Shown: piece by piece, positions 42,877-52,491 of the stretch
Layout: each line of letters begins with the position of its first letter
How positions within the stretch are numbered: the first letter of the stretch is position 1
DNA from: JBEEJZ01 sp041168905
Lineage (GTDB): Bacteria > Pseudomonadota > Gammaproteobacteria > Burkholderiales > Burkholderiaceae_C
Direction of reading: 5' to 3'
Assembly: GCA_041168905.1 (NCBI GenBank)
Contig: JBEEJZ010000074.1
Span: forward strand, 1-64,000
Length of the DNA: 64,000 nt
Program-made: the position numbers and the translations under genes
The notes under the pieces: generated by a model
What the model was told of the DNA's origin: nothing
What the model saw: the letters and a program-made list of their open reading frames with translations, nothing else
The model's database searches: none

Positions 42877-43569
42877 TCAGGCCCGCCTGATCGAGGGTGG
42901 AGGGCGAGAAAAAGCAGCTGCCGGTGTCGCCACCGACGCGTCTGTGGGACTGAGTCGCGTGAGACGGCTCAGGTCTGAGATGTCCTGGGTGTCATGCGTG
43001 ACCAGCAGCACCGGTATCTGGCGCACTTTTACCTGCTGAGCGATCAGTTGCCGCATGCGCTCTCGCAGCGCGGAATCGAGTTTGGCGTAGGGCTCGTCCA
43101 GCAGCAGGGCCTGAGGCTCGGCAAGCAAGGCCCGCATCAGTGCCACTCGGCTGCGTTGGCCGCCAGACAGGGTAGCGGGATTGGCCTCGGCCAGGTGGGG
43201 TAGCTCGATGTCATGCAATGCCTGCATCACACGGGCCTGGCGTGCCATTCGGCCTCCCGGAGGAACAGCAAACAACAGGTTTTCCCCCACGCTCATGTGG
43301 GCAAACAGAAGGTCGTCCTGAAACAGGATACCTACCCGGCGCTGCTCGGTCGGCAGGTGCTCGATGCGCCGACCGTCCAGGGAGATTTCACCCACAAAAC
43401 GCAAGCTGGCATCCAGCGTGCCGCACACCGCCGCCAGCAGGCTGGATTTGCCTGAGCCGCTGTCACCCATCACGGTGTGGATGCAGCCTGCGGGCACCTG
43501 AATATCGAGCTTGCGCAAGAGCAGGGTCTGTGGTGTGGCCAGTGTGTCGACCCGAAGACTCAGGTGCAT
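42877..43569 (-). CDS. ABC transporter ATP-binding protein (YnjD-like)
   Basis: A 230-residue ABC ATPase with Walker A GDSGSGKSS, signature LSGGQRSRVALMRAL, Walker B LLLDEP and switch His in VTHD. Best placed with YnjD, the ATPase of an uncharacterised ABC importer. ATG 43569 begins with MHLSLRVDTL, the usual start; a GTG 22 codons upstream (43635) is possible since it nearly touches the permease stop. It is the ATPase partner of the permease and binding protein in this cluster. Confidence 0.88.
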   Translation of the reverse strand: MHLSLRVDTLATPQTLLLRKLDIQVPAGCIHTVMGDSGSGKSSLLAAVCGTLDASLRFVGEISLDGRRIEHLPTEQRRVGILFQDDLLFAHMSVGENLLFAVPPGGRMARQARVMQALHDIELPHLAEANPATLSGGQRSRVALMRALLAEPQALLLDEPYAKLDSALRERMRQLIAQQVKVRQIPVLLVTHDTQDISDLSRLTRLSPTDASVATPAAAFSRPPPSIRRA

Positions 43570-43650
43570 GGGCGATTGAGCAATGGATTCAGCATCAGGC
43601 TGGCATTGTGCGGTATCAAAGTCTTCACATCGCACTCGGGCGTAGGCTAT

Positions 43651-45318
43651 TTAGCGGTGACGCCAACGCCGTGATTGGCCGATCCGGCTGGCAAGCGCAA
43701 AGCCCAAGACTGGCAGCAGCCACTGCAACCAGGCATAGGCGGATGCGAGCGAGCGTTGGGCGCCGGCGGCCTGCGTGATTGCCTCCGTGGTGAGAGTGTT
43801 GATCCGGCCCGCGCCGATGAACAAGGTGGGCAGGTACTGCGCCACGCTCACTGCAAAGCCAACGGCGAGGCTGTAGGCCAGCGCGGACCGAAGCAGTGGC
43901 CATTTGACCCGCCACAAAAAGAGCGCATCACCATGGCCCATGCTGGCGCTGATCTGGCGCAGCCGTGGATCAAACCCCGCATAAGCCGGCCGCAAGACGA
44001 GCAGGACGTAGGGGGCCGCAACCAGTGTGTGTGAAAGAGCAACGCCGGCCAGAGAAGCGTCTAGCTGCCAGCGCAACGCCAGCGCATGCATACCCACCAC
44101 CCACAGGACCGAGGGCAGCACCAGTGGCAGGTTGATGAGGGCTTGCAGTCGCCGGTCCCACGTTGGGGGGGCACACTCCAGCCAGACAATCGCCCACATC
44201 CAGGCAGCGACCGAACTGAGCAAGCCCAGCCCCAAGGTATTGCCCAGGGTGTCTGTGCTGGCCAGCACCGATGCCCAGGCCAGCCAGGTCCAATCGCTGG
44301 GCAGGAGGTCTGGGAACGGCCAGACTCCTGACACACTGCCCATGATCAGCGCGAGCATCACGCCGGCGTACAAAAGCAAAAGAGCCAGCCAACATGCAGG
44401 CGCTGCCCGGTATGACTGCATCCCGCCATGCTGCAGTTGGGCCCCATGGCCTGACGTTCGACGTTGTTTCCAATAATCCAGCCGGGACAGTTGCCAAGCG
44501 AACCAGGCAATCAGCGCCACCACGCTTGCCAATAGCCACGCGGCAGCAGCGCCTTGGGCATTGCGTAAGGGATCTGCATCTGTCAGCCATTGCCAGGCCA
44601 GCACGGCCAGGGTGGGAGGGGAGGTGGGGCCGATGATCAGGGCCACGTCCACCACCGTCAGGTTATAGGCCAACACGGCCAGAGCAGGCAGAGCCAGCCG
44701 ACGCCCGAGTTGTGGCCACACGATGCGCCACCATGCACTGCTCGGCGTGTAGCCCATGCTGCGCGCCAGTTGCCATTGCCGTGTCCAGTCTTTAGCCACG
44801 TCGGCACGTTGTAACTGGGTCGCAGCGGCCCAGAGCAGGAAGGGGAGTTCTTTGGCCACCAGTACGATCGTCAGGCCCAAGCCCCAGGGGTCTTGTGTGG
44901 TCGGCCACGGGGGCGGAGCGGCGTGGCCAGTGGCCCAGGGGGACAAGGCACGCATCAGCCAGCCACTGGGTGCCAGCAGCAATACCCATCCAATCGCAAA
45001 GGCTGCATGCGGCACGGCCAGCAGCGGGGCCAGGCTGTTGACCACCCGTACCCAGAGTGGGCGCGCAAAACTGTGGGACAGCAGCCAGGTAGCCAAACCG
45101 AGGGACAGGGCGGTGGCACCCAGGCCGCTGAAAAGGCTCAGGGCCAACGCTGCCCCGGTTTGGGGGTCCGCCCAAAGGGCCTGCCAGCCTGTAATGCTTA
45201 ATCCCTCCAGGATTGCCCAAAAACTGGACCCGAGTAGGGGCAGGGGTACTGTGACCAAGGCCAGCATGGCCAGTACGGGCTTCACCAGACGCCCAGTGCG
45301 CGCAGCAGCGCCGGCCAT
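43651..45318 (-). CDS. ABC transporter permease, fused double domain (YnjC-like)
   Basis: A 555-residue protein with about twelve transmembrane helices in two homologous halves, each with a permease coupling loop (for example ARSMGYTPSSAWWRIVWPQL and SASMGHGDALFLWRVKWPLL). This fused arrangement matches YnjC. It forms the channel of the putative importer with the YnjD-like ATPase and YnjB-like binding protein. Substrate is not known. Confidence 0.88.
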   Translation of the reverse strand: MAGAAARTGRLVKPVLAMLALVTVPLPLLGSSFWAILEGLSITGWQALWADPQTGAALALSLFSGLGATALSLGLATWLLSHSFARPLWVRVVNSLAPLLAVPHAAFAIGWVLLLAPSGWLMRALSPWATGHAAPPPWPTTQDPWGLGLTIVLVAKELPFLLWAAATQLQRADVAKDWTRQWQLARSMGYTPSSAWWRIVWPQLGRRLALPALAVLAYNLTVVDVALIIGPTSPPTLAVLAWQWLTDADPLRNAQGAAAAWLLASVVALIAWFAWQLSRLDYWKQRRTSGHGAQLQHGGMQSYRAAPACWLALLLLYAGVMLALIMGSVSGVWPFPDLLPSDWTWLAWASVLASTDTLGNTLGLGLLSSVAAWMWAIVWLECAPPTWDRRLQALINLPLVLPSVLWVVGMHALALRWQLDASLAGVALSHTLVAAPYVLLVLRPAYAGFDPRLRQISASMGHGDALFLWRVKWPLLRSALAYSLAVGFAVSVAQYLPTLFIGAGRINTLTTEAITQAAGAQRSLASAYAWLQWLLPVLGFALASRIGQSRRWRHR

Positions 45319-45325
45319 GGGGCGC

Positions 45326-45994
45326 CTAACTCAGTACTGCTTGCAAAAAGGCGCTGATGTCGGCGACTTCACGTGGGTGTACGCTGTGCGGCATGGGGTA
45401 GGTGTGCCACTGCACCGCGTGCCCCAGCGTTGCGAGCACATCGCGCGAGGCTTCGGCGCGGCCGATGACCACCACCGGGTCTGCGGTGCCATGGGCCATG
45501 AAGATGGGGGTGGACTGGTTGGCCGCACTGCGCTCGCTGGCCAGGCTGTCAGCCAATGGCAGGTAGCCAGACAAGGCCATGATGCCAGCCAGGGTTTGCT
45601 CATGGCGCAGCCCGGTGTGCAAAGCCATCGCGCAGCCTTGAGAAAAACCCGCCAGCACAATGTGTTCGGGCGCAATGCCGCGTGCCACCTCCTGCGCAAT
45701 CAGGGCTTCAATGGCCAGTGCCGACTGTCGGATGCCTGCTGCGTCTTCGCGTCGCACCAGGTCCGCCACCATGATGTCGTACCAGGCTGGCATCACATAG
45801 CCGCCATTGATCGTGACCGGCATGCTGGGCGCATGCGGAAAGATAAAACGAATGGGGCGGCAGCCGCTCAAGTCCAGCTGCGGCACGATGGCCGCGAAAT
45901 CGTGACCATCGGCACCCAGGCCGTGCAGCCAGATTACTGCCGCTGTCGGGTTGGGAGCACTTTCGATGGTGATGTGAGGGAGCAGCTTGGTCAT
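45326..45994 (-). CDS. Alpha/beta hydrolase (carboxylesterase/phospholipase family)
   Basis: A 222-residue serine esterase. The oxyanion region IWLHGLGADGHDF, nucleophile GFSQGC, acid in HGTADPVV and catalytic His in MPHSVH are all in the expected order. Similar enzymes cleave short-chain esters or lysophospholipids. It lies between the binding-protein and permease genes of the ynj-like cluster, where Escherichia coli has no such gene, with 7 bases before the permease start. Confidence 0.9.
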   Translation of the reverse strand: MTKLLPHITIESAPNPTAAVIWLHGLGADGHDFAAIVPQLDLSGCRPIRFIFPHAPSMPVTINGGYVMPAWYDIMVADLVRREDAAGIRQSALAIEALIAQEVARGIAPEHIVLAGFSQGCAMALHTGLRHEQTLAGIMALSGYLPLADSLASERSAANQSTPIFMAHGTADPVVVIGRAEASRDVLATLGHAVQWHTYPMPHSVHPREVADISAFLQAVLS

Positions 45995-46036
45995 GGCTTG
46001 GTTGCGTGAGGTGTCAGGGGGGTGAAGGTGAGGGGG

Positions 46037-47239
46037 TCAGCCGTATCGGCGTAGCCACTCCCGTTCCAAGGGGTCTACCCAGCTTCCGTGGGGCTCGGCC
46101 AGGGTGGGCATGGGGCGCACCACCTGGCCAGGAGCTGATGTGGTGCCGAAGCGGGCACGCTCAGACGCTGGCAATGTGTCAAGCGCCAGCACGGTGGGGT
46201 CGCCCCATTGAGCGATATCGGCCTTGCGGGCTTGAGCCTCGGGCGACAGCAAAAAATTGGCCAGGACCTGGGCACCTTCCCGGGCCTGGGCGTTGAAGGG
46301 GATGGCCACAAAGTGGGTGTTGCCCACCGTGCCACCACTGAACTGGTAGCTCACCACGCTCGCAGGTAGTCTCTTGGCCGCAATTTCGTTGGCTGCCTCG
46401 TTGGGGTTGAAGGTGATGCCCAGCAGCAGTTCGCCGTCGGCCATCATCTGGCGCACGGCGGCGGCGTTGTTGGGGAACTGCTTGCCACCGCGCCACAGGT
46501 GGGGGTGCAGTGCGTCCAGATAGGCCCAAAGAGGCGTGGCCAATGTGCCGAATGCCGCCTCGGAGTGGGGGCTGTATAGCGCACTGCGGTCCGCACTGAC
46601 TTCAAGCAAAGCCTGCTTCAGAAAAGTGCTGCCGTGAAAGTCTGGCGGACGCGGGTAGGTGATCCGCCCCGGGTGGGCTTTCGCAAAACTCAGTAGTTCC
46701 GCCATGGAGCGCGGCGGCTGGGGTACCCGCTTGCCATCCACAAAGAAGGTGAGTTGTGCCATGCCCCAAGGGGCCTCCAGACCCTGAACCGGCTCTGAGA
46801 AATCGATGCGGGTGGTGGGCTTACCGATCACATCCACATAGCGGAAGTTGGGCAGTGCTTCCGCAAAGGGGCCGAACAGCAGGCCCTCACGCTTCATGGC
46901 CAGAAAGTTTTCGCCATTGATCCACACCAGATCGACTGATCCCCCCGTGAGTCTGCCGGCCGCCTTTTCGTTGCGCACCCGCTTGACGACCTCGGCCGTC
47001 TCGGTGATCTTGACATGCTGCAACTTGATGCCGTGGCGTTGCAGCAGCTCCTTGCCTGCCCACTGTATGTAGGCATTGATCTGTTCGCTGCCCGCCCACG
47101 CGTTGAAGTACACCGTTTGCCCCCGCGCCTGACGCTCGATCTCCGACCAGCCCGGGGCATTTTGGGCCCACAGAATGGGAGAAAGTCCCGCGCCAAGCGC
47201 GGCAAGGGCCTGGCGGCGGTGTATGGTATTGATCGACAT
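46037..47239 (-). CDS. ABC transporter substrate-binding protein (YnjB-like)
   Basis: A 400-residue extracytoplasmic binding protein. The signal peptide begins TIHRRQALAALGAG, with an RR pair that could mark Tat export, ending about WAQ. The mature protein has features of the YnjB family (VYFNAWAGSEQINAYIQWAG, VDLVWINGENFLAMK). Substrate unknown; the family is distantly like iron and thiamine binding proteins. First gene of the ynj-like cluster. Confidence 0.88.
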   Translation of the reverse strand: MSINTIHRRQALAALGAGLSPILWAQNAPGWSEIERQARGQTVYFNAWAGSEQINAYIQWAGKELLQRHGIKLQHVKITETAEVVKRVRNEKAAGRLTGGSVDLVWINGENFLAMKREGLLFGPFAEALPNFRYVDVIGKPTTRIDFSEPVQGLEAPWGMAQLTFFVDGKRVPQPPRSMAELLSFAKAHPGRITYPRPPDFHGSTFLKQALLEVSADRSALYSPHSEAAFGTLATPLWAYLDALHPHLWRGGKQFPNNAAAVRQMMADGELLLGITFNPNEAANEIAAKRLPASVVSYQFSGGTVGNTHFVAIPFNAQAREGAQVLANFLLSPEAQARKADIAQWGDPTVLALDTLPASERARFGTTSAPGQVVRPMPTLAEPHGSWVDPLEREWLRRYG

Positions 47240-47251
47240 GGATGGTTGGAC

Positions 47252-48295
47252 TCAGGTTAGAAGCGCTTGTGCAAACTCGCGGGCGTGGAAGGTTTCGAGC
47301 TCGTCGATTTTCTCGCCCACCCCGATAAAGTAGACCGGGATCGGACGCTCCAACGCGATGGCAGCCAATACCCCGCCCTTGGCGGTGCCATCGAGCTTGG
47401 TCACGATCAGGCCGGTCAGGCCCAGTGCGTCGTCAAAAGCCTTGACCTGTGCCACTGCGTTTTGACCGGTGTTTCCGTCGATGACCAGCAACACCTCATG
47501 CGGTGCACTCGCTGCCTCGCTGGCATGGGGTGCGGCCGCGTCGGCCTTGGCGATGATGCGCTTGATCTTTTTCAGCTCTTCCATGAGGTGCAGTTGGGTG
47601 GGCAAGCGTCCCGCTGTGTCTACCAGCACCACGTCTTTCCCGCGTGCACGCCCAGCGCTGACTGCATCAAATGCGACAGCTGCCGGGTCGCCACCTTCTT
47701 GGCTGATGATGTCCACCGTGTTGCGGGTGGCCCAGACACTGAGCTGCTCTCGTGCTGCTGCCCGAAAGGTGTCGGCCGCTGCCAGCAGCACGCTGGCATC
47801 CTGGTGGGCCAGGTGGTGGGTGAGCTTGCCGATCGAGGTGGTCTTGCCAGCGCCATTAACGCCCGCCACCATGATGATGGTAGGTTTGTGTTGGCCTATC
47901 AGCAGTTGCTTTTCCAGCGGGCACAAGAGTTCGGTCAGCGCGTCTGCCAGCAGCACCTTGACCGCCTGTGGGTCAGTGGTTTTGCTTTCCTTGACCCGAC
48001 GCTTCAGGTCATCCAGCAGGCGCTGGGTTGCCTTTACGCCGGTGTCTGCCACCAGCAGGGCGGATTCCAGCTCCTCATAGAGCGCGTCGTCGATTTGGGT
48101 GCCGGTGAAGACGGCTGCAATGCTGGAGCCGGTTTTCTTCAGCCCGGCCTTGAGCTTGCTCATCCATGAGCTACGCGCGGTTATCGGCTCGGAGGGGATA
48201 CTCGGCGCTGACTCAGGCGCAGTCGTTGGCGCTGCGACCTCTGCCGTGGGCGGCGGCGAGCCTCCTCCCAATTTTTTCTTGAAAAAGCTGAACAT
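47252..48295 (-). CDS. ftsY: Signal recognition particle receptor FtsY
   Basis: SRP receptor GTPase (347 residues) that docks ribosome-SRP complexes at the inner membrane. An N-terminal acidic/proline linker precedes the NG domain with the G1 motif GVNGAGKTTSIGKL, DTAGRLPTQ, TKLDGTAKGG and the closing GVGEKIDELETF. ATG 48295 gives the usual MFSFFKKK start; the longer frame upstream is overlap with the divergent peptidase gene. Confidence 0.96.
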   Translation of the reverse strand: MFSFFKKKLGGGSPPPTAEVAAPTTAPESAPSIPSEPITARSSWMSKLKAGLKKTGSSIAAVFTGTQIDDALYEELESALLVADTGVKATQRLLDDLKRRVKESKTTDPQAVKVLLADALTELLCPLEKQLLIGQHKPTIIMVAGVNGAGKTTSIGKLTHHLAHQDASVLLAAADTFRAAAREQLSVWATRNTVDIISQEGGDPAAVAFDAVSAGRARGKDVVLVDTAGRLPTQLHLMEELKKIKRIIAKADAAAPHASEAASAPHEVLLVIDGNTGQNAVAQVKAFDDALGLTGLIVTKLDGTAKGGVLAAIALERPIPVYFIGVGEKIDELETFHAREFAQALLT

Positions 48296-48323
48296 GCGGT
48301 GTTTTGAAGTATTCGGACATTTT

Positions 48324-49823
48324 ATGAAACAGTGCCGGGCGGACTGGCCAGATGCCCCCGCAAGACCTCCTGGCCGACCACGGGGTCTGGGCCTGGAGCA
48401 GGCGGGGCTGTTGTCTATCGTCATCTCGATAGGTTTGAATACCTCCAGCCTGGCTCAAGGGGTGACCGATGTGTCGCAGACCGGCGCGGTTCTGGCTCAG
48501 CAATTCACCTTGGCCAATGGCATGACGCTCGTGGTCAAACCCGATCGCCGTGCGCCTACCGCCGTGCACATGCTGTGGGTGCGCGTCGGGTCGATGGACG
48601 AGGTCGACGGTGCCAGTGGCGTGGCCCATGTGTTGGAGCACATGATGTTCAAGGGCACGCCCAGCGTGAGGGCCGGCGATTTTTCCCGCCAGGTGGCCGC
48701 CCTGGGTGGACGAGAGAACGCTTTCACGAGTCGGGATGCCACCGGCTACTACCAGCAGGTTCCGGCCCAACGCTTGCCGGATGTCATGCGCCTCGAGGCA
48801 GACCGATTTGCCCACAATCAGTGGTCGGATGAGGTGTTTGCCAAGGAGCTGGAGGTGGTGAAGGAAGAGCGCCGCTTGCGCACGGACGACCAGCCTCGAG
48901 CACTCCTGCACGAGGCTCTGAACGCCACGGTGTTCCTCGCGTCTCCTTACCGACGGCCGATTGTTGGCTGGATGAGCGATCTGGAGTCGCTGACGCCAGA
49001 CGATGCCCGCTCCTTTTATCGGCGCTGGTACCTGCCTGGTAACGCTGCCGTGGTGGTGGCCGGCGATGTCGATGTGACTCAGGTGCGGCGTTGGGCTGAG
49101 GAGATCTATGGAAAATTGGCAGCACGGCCTGTGCCGCCACGTAAACCCCGGGTCGAGCCACAGCAGCAGGGTCTGCGGCGTCTGGACTTCAAGGCGCCAG
49201 CCGAACAAAGCTATGTGACACTGGCCTACAAGGTGCCGGCCCTGACCACAGTGGATCCCGCTCGCATGCGAGCCGACGATGAGGATGCTCTGGCGCTGAC
49301 GGTGCTCGCCGCCGTGCTTGATGGCCACGATGGTGCGCGCTTGGGCCGCACCCTGACCCAGGCCGCCGATCGTGTGGCCGACAGTGCTGGGGCCGGCTAT
49401 GGCCTATGGGGTCGAGGCCCGCAGCTGTTTACCCTGAACGGTGTACCCGCGCCCGGCAAAACATCCGCAGACCTGGAATCCGCCTTGCGTGCCGAGGTGG
49501 CCAGGGTGGCGCGTGAGGGTGTCACCTCTGCTGAGCTGGCCCGCGTCAAAACACAGTGGGTTGCCGGCAATATCTACAAGCGGGATTCGCTGTTCAATCA
49601 AGCCCGGGAACTTGGGAGTTTGTGGGTGCAGGGCTTGCCGCTGGATGCCGAAGATCGTTTGATTGAGCGCTTGCGTCTTGTGACGGCGCCACAAGTGCAG
49701 GCAGTGGCCGCCCGCTATTTTGGTGATGACCAACTCACGGTGGCGACTTTGCTGCCACAGGCCCCCGCCGCCAATGCGGCGCCTCGTTCTCCTCGTGCCG
49801 CGCCGGCTGGCTTGCGCCACTGA
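48324..49823 (+). CDS. M16 family zinc peptidase, catalytic member
   Basis: A 499-residue peptidase with the inverted zinc motif HVLEH (HxxEH) and the distal glutamate in ELEVVKEERR, so the active site is complete. An N-terminal hydrophobic segment (GLLSIVISIGLNTSSLAQG) suggests export to the periplasm. The next gene encodes an M16 protein without the zinc motif; together they resemble paired pitrilysin/processing-peptidase subunits. ATG 48324 is chosen; ATG 48294, overlapping the ftsY start region, is an alternative. Confidence 0.88.
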   Translation: MKQCRADWPDAPARPPGRPRGLGLEQAGLLSIVISIGLNTSSLAQGVTDVSQTGAVLAQQFTLANGMTLVVKPDRRAPTAVHMLWVRVGSMDEVDGASGVAHVLEHMMFKGTPSVRAGDFSRQVAALGGRENAFTSRDATGYYQQVPAQRLPDVMRLEADRFAHNQWSDEVFAKELEVVKEERRLRTDDQPRALLHEALNATVFLASPYRRPIVGWMSDLESLTPDDARSFYRRWYLPGNAAVVVAGDVDVTQVRRWAEEIYGKLAARPVPPRKPRVEPQQQGLRRLDFKAPAEQSYVTLAYKVPALTTVDPARMRADDEDALALTVLAAVLDGHDGARLGRTLTQAADRVADSAGAGYGLWGRGPQLFTLNGVPAPGKTSADLESALRAEVARVAREGVTSAELARVKTQWVAGNIYKRDSLFNQARELGSLWVQGLPLDAEDRLIERLRLVTAPQVQAVAARYFGDDQLTVATLLPQAPAANAAPRSPRAAPAGLRH

Positions 49824-49869
49824 CATTCATTAGCCTGTGAACCGTTCTAGACCTTCGGTGGTATGTCTC

Positions 49870-51195
49870 ATGACCCTCTTTCGTGAATTCGCAGTCGCTT
49901 GTGCGCTGGGGCTCCTCTCTCATGCCGCCCTGGCCGGTATTCCCATCCAGCACTGGACTCAGGCGACGGGTGCCCGGGTGTTTCTGGTCGAAAGTGATGC
50001 GATCCCCATGCTGGATGTCCAGCTGGACTTTGATGCAGGCAGTCGCCGTGATCCGGCGGAGCAGGCGGGTCTGGCAGATGTGACGGCACTCATGATGTCC
50101 AAGGGCTTGGGCGCGGGGTCGTCGGGTATGGACGAAAGTGCGTTGAGTGACGCCTGGGCTGATTTGGGAGGCTCCCTGCGGGTGAACGCGGGGCTGGATC
50201 GCTTCAGTGTTTCCCTGCGTACCCTGACCATGCCTGATTTGCTGGGGGCTGCGGTGGCACTTGCTGCACGGCAGATTGCCGAGCCCACCTTTGCAGAGGC
50301 CGTTTGGCTGCGCGAGCGCGAGCGCCTGGTTGCCGCGATACAGGAGGCCAATACCCGTCCAGCGACAGTGGCGGCACGCGCCTATGGCCAGGCCGTTTAT
50401 GGCAACCATCCTTATGGCTACGACAGCCAGCCAGTCCACCTGCAGCGTATATCCGCGAATGACATGCGGGATTTTCATCGCCGCGCATTGGTGCCTTGCC
50501 AAGCTCGGGTCACGCTGGTGGGGGCCGTTCGGCGTGAGCAGGCCGATGCCCTGGTGCGCCAGTTGCTTGCTGGCCTGCCAGCATCGGTGCCCTGTCCCAC
50601 CTTGTCTGCAGTTGCCGAGGTTCCTGCCTTGGCCGAGGGCCATCAGCAACGTCTGTCCATGGTCTCAGCCCAAACCCATGTTTTGATGGGACAGCCTGGA
50701 TTCAAGCGCGGCGATCCAGACTACTTTGCCCTCGTTGTGGGCAACTACATTTTGGGCGGGGGTGGCTTTGTGTCTCGGCTGACGGATGAGATCCGTCAAA
50801 AACGGGGCCTGAGTTACAGCGTGTCCAGCACCTTTGCCCCCGGCCTGCATGCGGGGGCCTTCACGGTGAGTTTGCAGACACGACCAGATCAGGCGGCACA
50901 GGCCATGCAGCTAGCGCATGAGGTGGTGACGGAATTTGTGCGCGAAGGGCCCACCGAGGCTGAATTGGCGGCTGCCAAGTCCAATCTGGTTGGTGGCTTT
51001 GCCTTGCGTTTGGATAGTAACCGCAAACTCCTGGACAACGTAGCCAACATGGCCTGGTACGGGCTGCCACTGGACTACCTCGAGACCTGGACTCGCCAGG
51101 TCGAACAACTGACGACCGCGGCGGTCCGCGAGGCATTGCAGCGCCATTTGAAGCCGGACAACTTTGTGACGGTGCTTGTCGGCCCGTCGGACTGA
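49870..51195 (+). CDS. M16 family peptidase-like protein, non-catalytic partner
   Basis: A 441-residue M16 fold protein with a signal peptide (VACALGLLSHAALAG). At the position of the HxxEH zinc motif it has LADVTALMMSKG, so it cannot bind zinc in the usual way. The glycine-rich loop region GGFVSRLTDEIRQKRGLSYSV is conserved. It is probably the regulatory subunit for the upstream peptidase. ATG 49870 fits the signal peptide; GTG 49837 is an alternative. Confidence 0.87.
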   Translation: MTLFREFAVACALGLLSHAALAGIPIQHWTQATGARVFLVESDAIPMLDVQLDFDAGSRRDPAEQAGLADVTALMMSKGLGAGSSGMDESALSDAWADLGGSLRVNAGLDRFSVSLRTLTMPDLLGAAVALAARQIAEPTFAEAVWLRERERLVAAIQEANTRPATVAARAYGQAVYGNHPYGYDSQPVHLQRISANDMRDFHRRALVPCQARVTLVGAVRREQADALVRQLLAGLPASVPCPTLSAVAEVPALAEGHQQRLSMVSAQTHVLMGQPGFKRGDPDYFALVVGNYILGGGGFVSRLTDEIRQKRGLSYSVSSTFAPGLHAGAFTVSLQTRPDQAAQAMQLAHEVVTEFVREGPTEAELAAAKSNLVGGFALRLDSNRKLLDNVANMAWYGLPLDYLETWTRQVEQLTTAAVREALQRHLKPDNFVTVLVGPSD

Positions 51196-51225
51196 TCTGC
51201 GCGTGTCTGCCGTTAAGCTAGGCCC

Positions 51226-51849
51226 ATGAAAAAAACAGCATCTTCCCGTCCGCCCATGCGAGCTCCTGCGCGGCCCAAGACCCTGCCGCGCGAGGTACGC
51301 ATCATTGGTGGCCAGTTCAAACGCAGCAAGCTGCCCGTGGCCGACAAGCCCGGCCTTCGGCCCACACCCGACAGGGTGCGCGAGACCTTGTTCAACTGGC
51401 TTGCGCACCTGGCTGGGTCTGAAATGACCGGCTGGCGTTGTGTGGATGCCTTTGCGGGCACTGGTGCGCTGGGTTTCGAGGCCGCGTCGCGTGGTGCGGC
51501 ACAGGTGCTGCTGGTCGAGCAAGACCCGGCCCTGGTGGCCCAGCTGAAGGCCTCCCAGATCAAACTTCAGGCTACGAATGTGCAGGTGCAGCGCGGTGAT
51601 GGCCTGTCGGTGTTGCGCAGCCTGCCCGCAGCACAAACCCGGCTGGTGTTTTTGGATCCTCCCTTTGATGCCCCTGTGTTCGAGACTGCACTGAAGGCTG
51701 TGGCCACGGCGCTAGCGCCAGACGGCTGGGTCTACCTTGAGGCCCCCAAGGCCTGGAGCAACGAGGCCCTGGCAGAGTATGGCTTGGTGGTCTATCGGCA
51801 TCTGAAGGCGGGCGCCGTGCATGCGCATCTGCTGCAGCGCGCTACATAA
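51226..51849 (+). CDS. rsmD: 16S rRNA (guanine(966)-N2)-methyltransferase RsmD
   Basis: SAM-dependent methyltransferase (207 residues) that modifies G966 of 16S rRNA in the 30S subunit. The N-terminal VRIIGGQFKRSKLPV, SAM motif DAFAGTGALGFEA and catalytic FLDPPFD are visible. The gene precedes coaD, a common pairing in bacteria. The two genes are separated by 22 bases. Confidence 0.95.
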   Translation: MKKTASSRPPMRAPARPKTLPREVRIIGGQFKRSKLPVADKPGLRPTPDRVRETLFNWLAHLAGSEMTGWRCVDAFAGTGALGFEAASRGAAQVLLVEQDPALVAQLKASQIKLQATNVQVQRGDGLSVLRSLPAAQTRLVFLDPPFDAPVFETALKAVATALAPDGWVYLEAPKAWSNEALAEYGLVVYRHLKAGAVHAHLLQRAT

Positions 51850-51871
51850 TTTGGCGCTGCGAGGAGATGCT

Positions 51872-52378
51872 ATGGCCAACCATGTGATTGCTGTTTACCC
51901 CGGAACCTTTGACCCCATTACGCTGGGTCATGAGGACGTTGTCCGCCGGGCCACCCAGTTGTTCGACCGTGTGATCGTGGCGGTGGCGGCTGGGCACCAC
52001 AAAAAAGCCCTTTTTTCGCTGGAGGAGCGCATGGACATGGTGCGCCAGGCCACCAGTCACCTTCCCGGCGTCGAGGTGGACAGCTTTTCGGGGCTCATGC
52101 GCGACTTTGTGGTGGCCCGCAAGGCCAAGGCCATGGTTCGGGGGCTGCGTGCGGTGACAGACTTCGACTATGAGTTCCAGCTTGCCGGCATGAACCGCAG
52201 CCTGATGCCGGATGTGGAGACGGTCTTTTTGACCCCCAGCGACAAATACCAGTTCATCTCCAGCACCTTTGTGCGGGAGATCGCCACCCTCGGCGGTGAG
52301 GTGGACAACTTTGTCTCGCCTGCGGTGCGCGACCGCTTGATGCAAAAACTGGGGGCTGCGCGTCAGGCACAGCCCTGA
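51872..52378 (+). CDS. coaD: Phosphopantetheine adenylyltransferase CoaD
   Basis: Fourth step of coenzyme A synthesis, making dephospho-CoA from ATP and 4'-phosphopantetheine. The 168-residue protein carries the nucleotidyltransferase signature YPGTFDPITLGHEDVV and the C-terminal FISSTFVREIATLGG. ATG 51872 follows GAGGAG; a longer frame would overlap rsmD. Confidence 0.97.
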   Translation: MANHVIAVYPGTFDPITLGHEDVVRRATQLFDRVIVAVAAGHHKKALFSLEERMDMVRQATSHLPGVEVDSFSGLMRDFVVARKAKAMVRGLRAVTDFDYEFQLAGMNRSLMPDVETVFLTPSDKYQFISSTFVREIATLGGEVDNFVSPAVRDRLMQKLGAARQAQP

Positions 52379-52491
52379 ACTGAATCGGGCATTTGCCCCT
52401 GCCGCAGGCGGTGCTGGCGCGCTGGGCGGGATAATTGAGGCATGTCCATGTCAAACTGCCTGCCTGCCATAAGCCTTTTGCGAGGTGTCTC

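Noticed and set aside
44756..46009. Plus-strand open frame (417 codons) opposite the permease and esterase genes
   Set aside because: Shadow frame; both minus-strand genes have complete family motifs.
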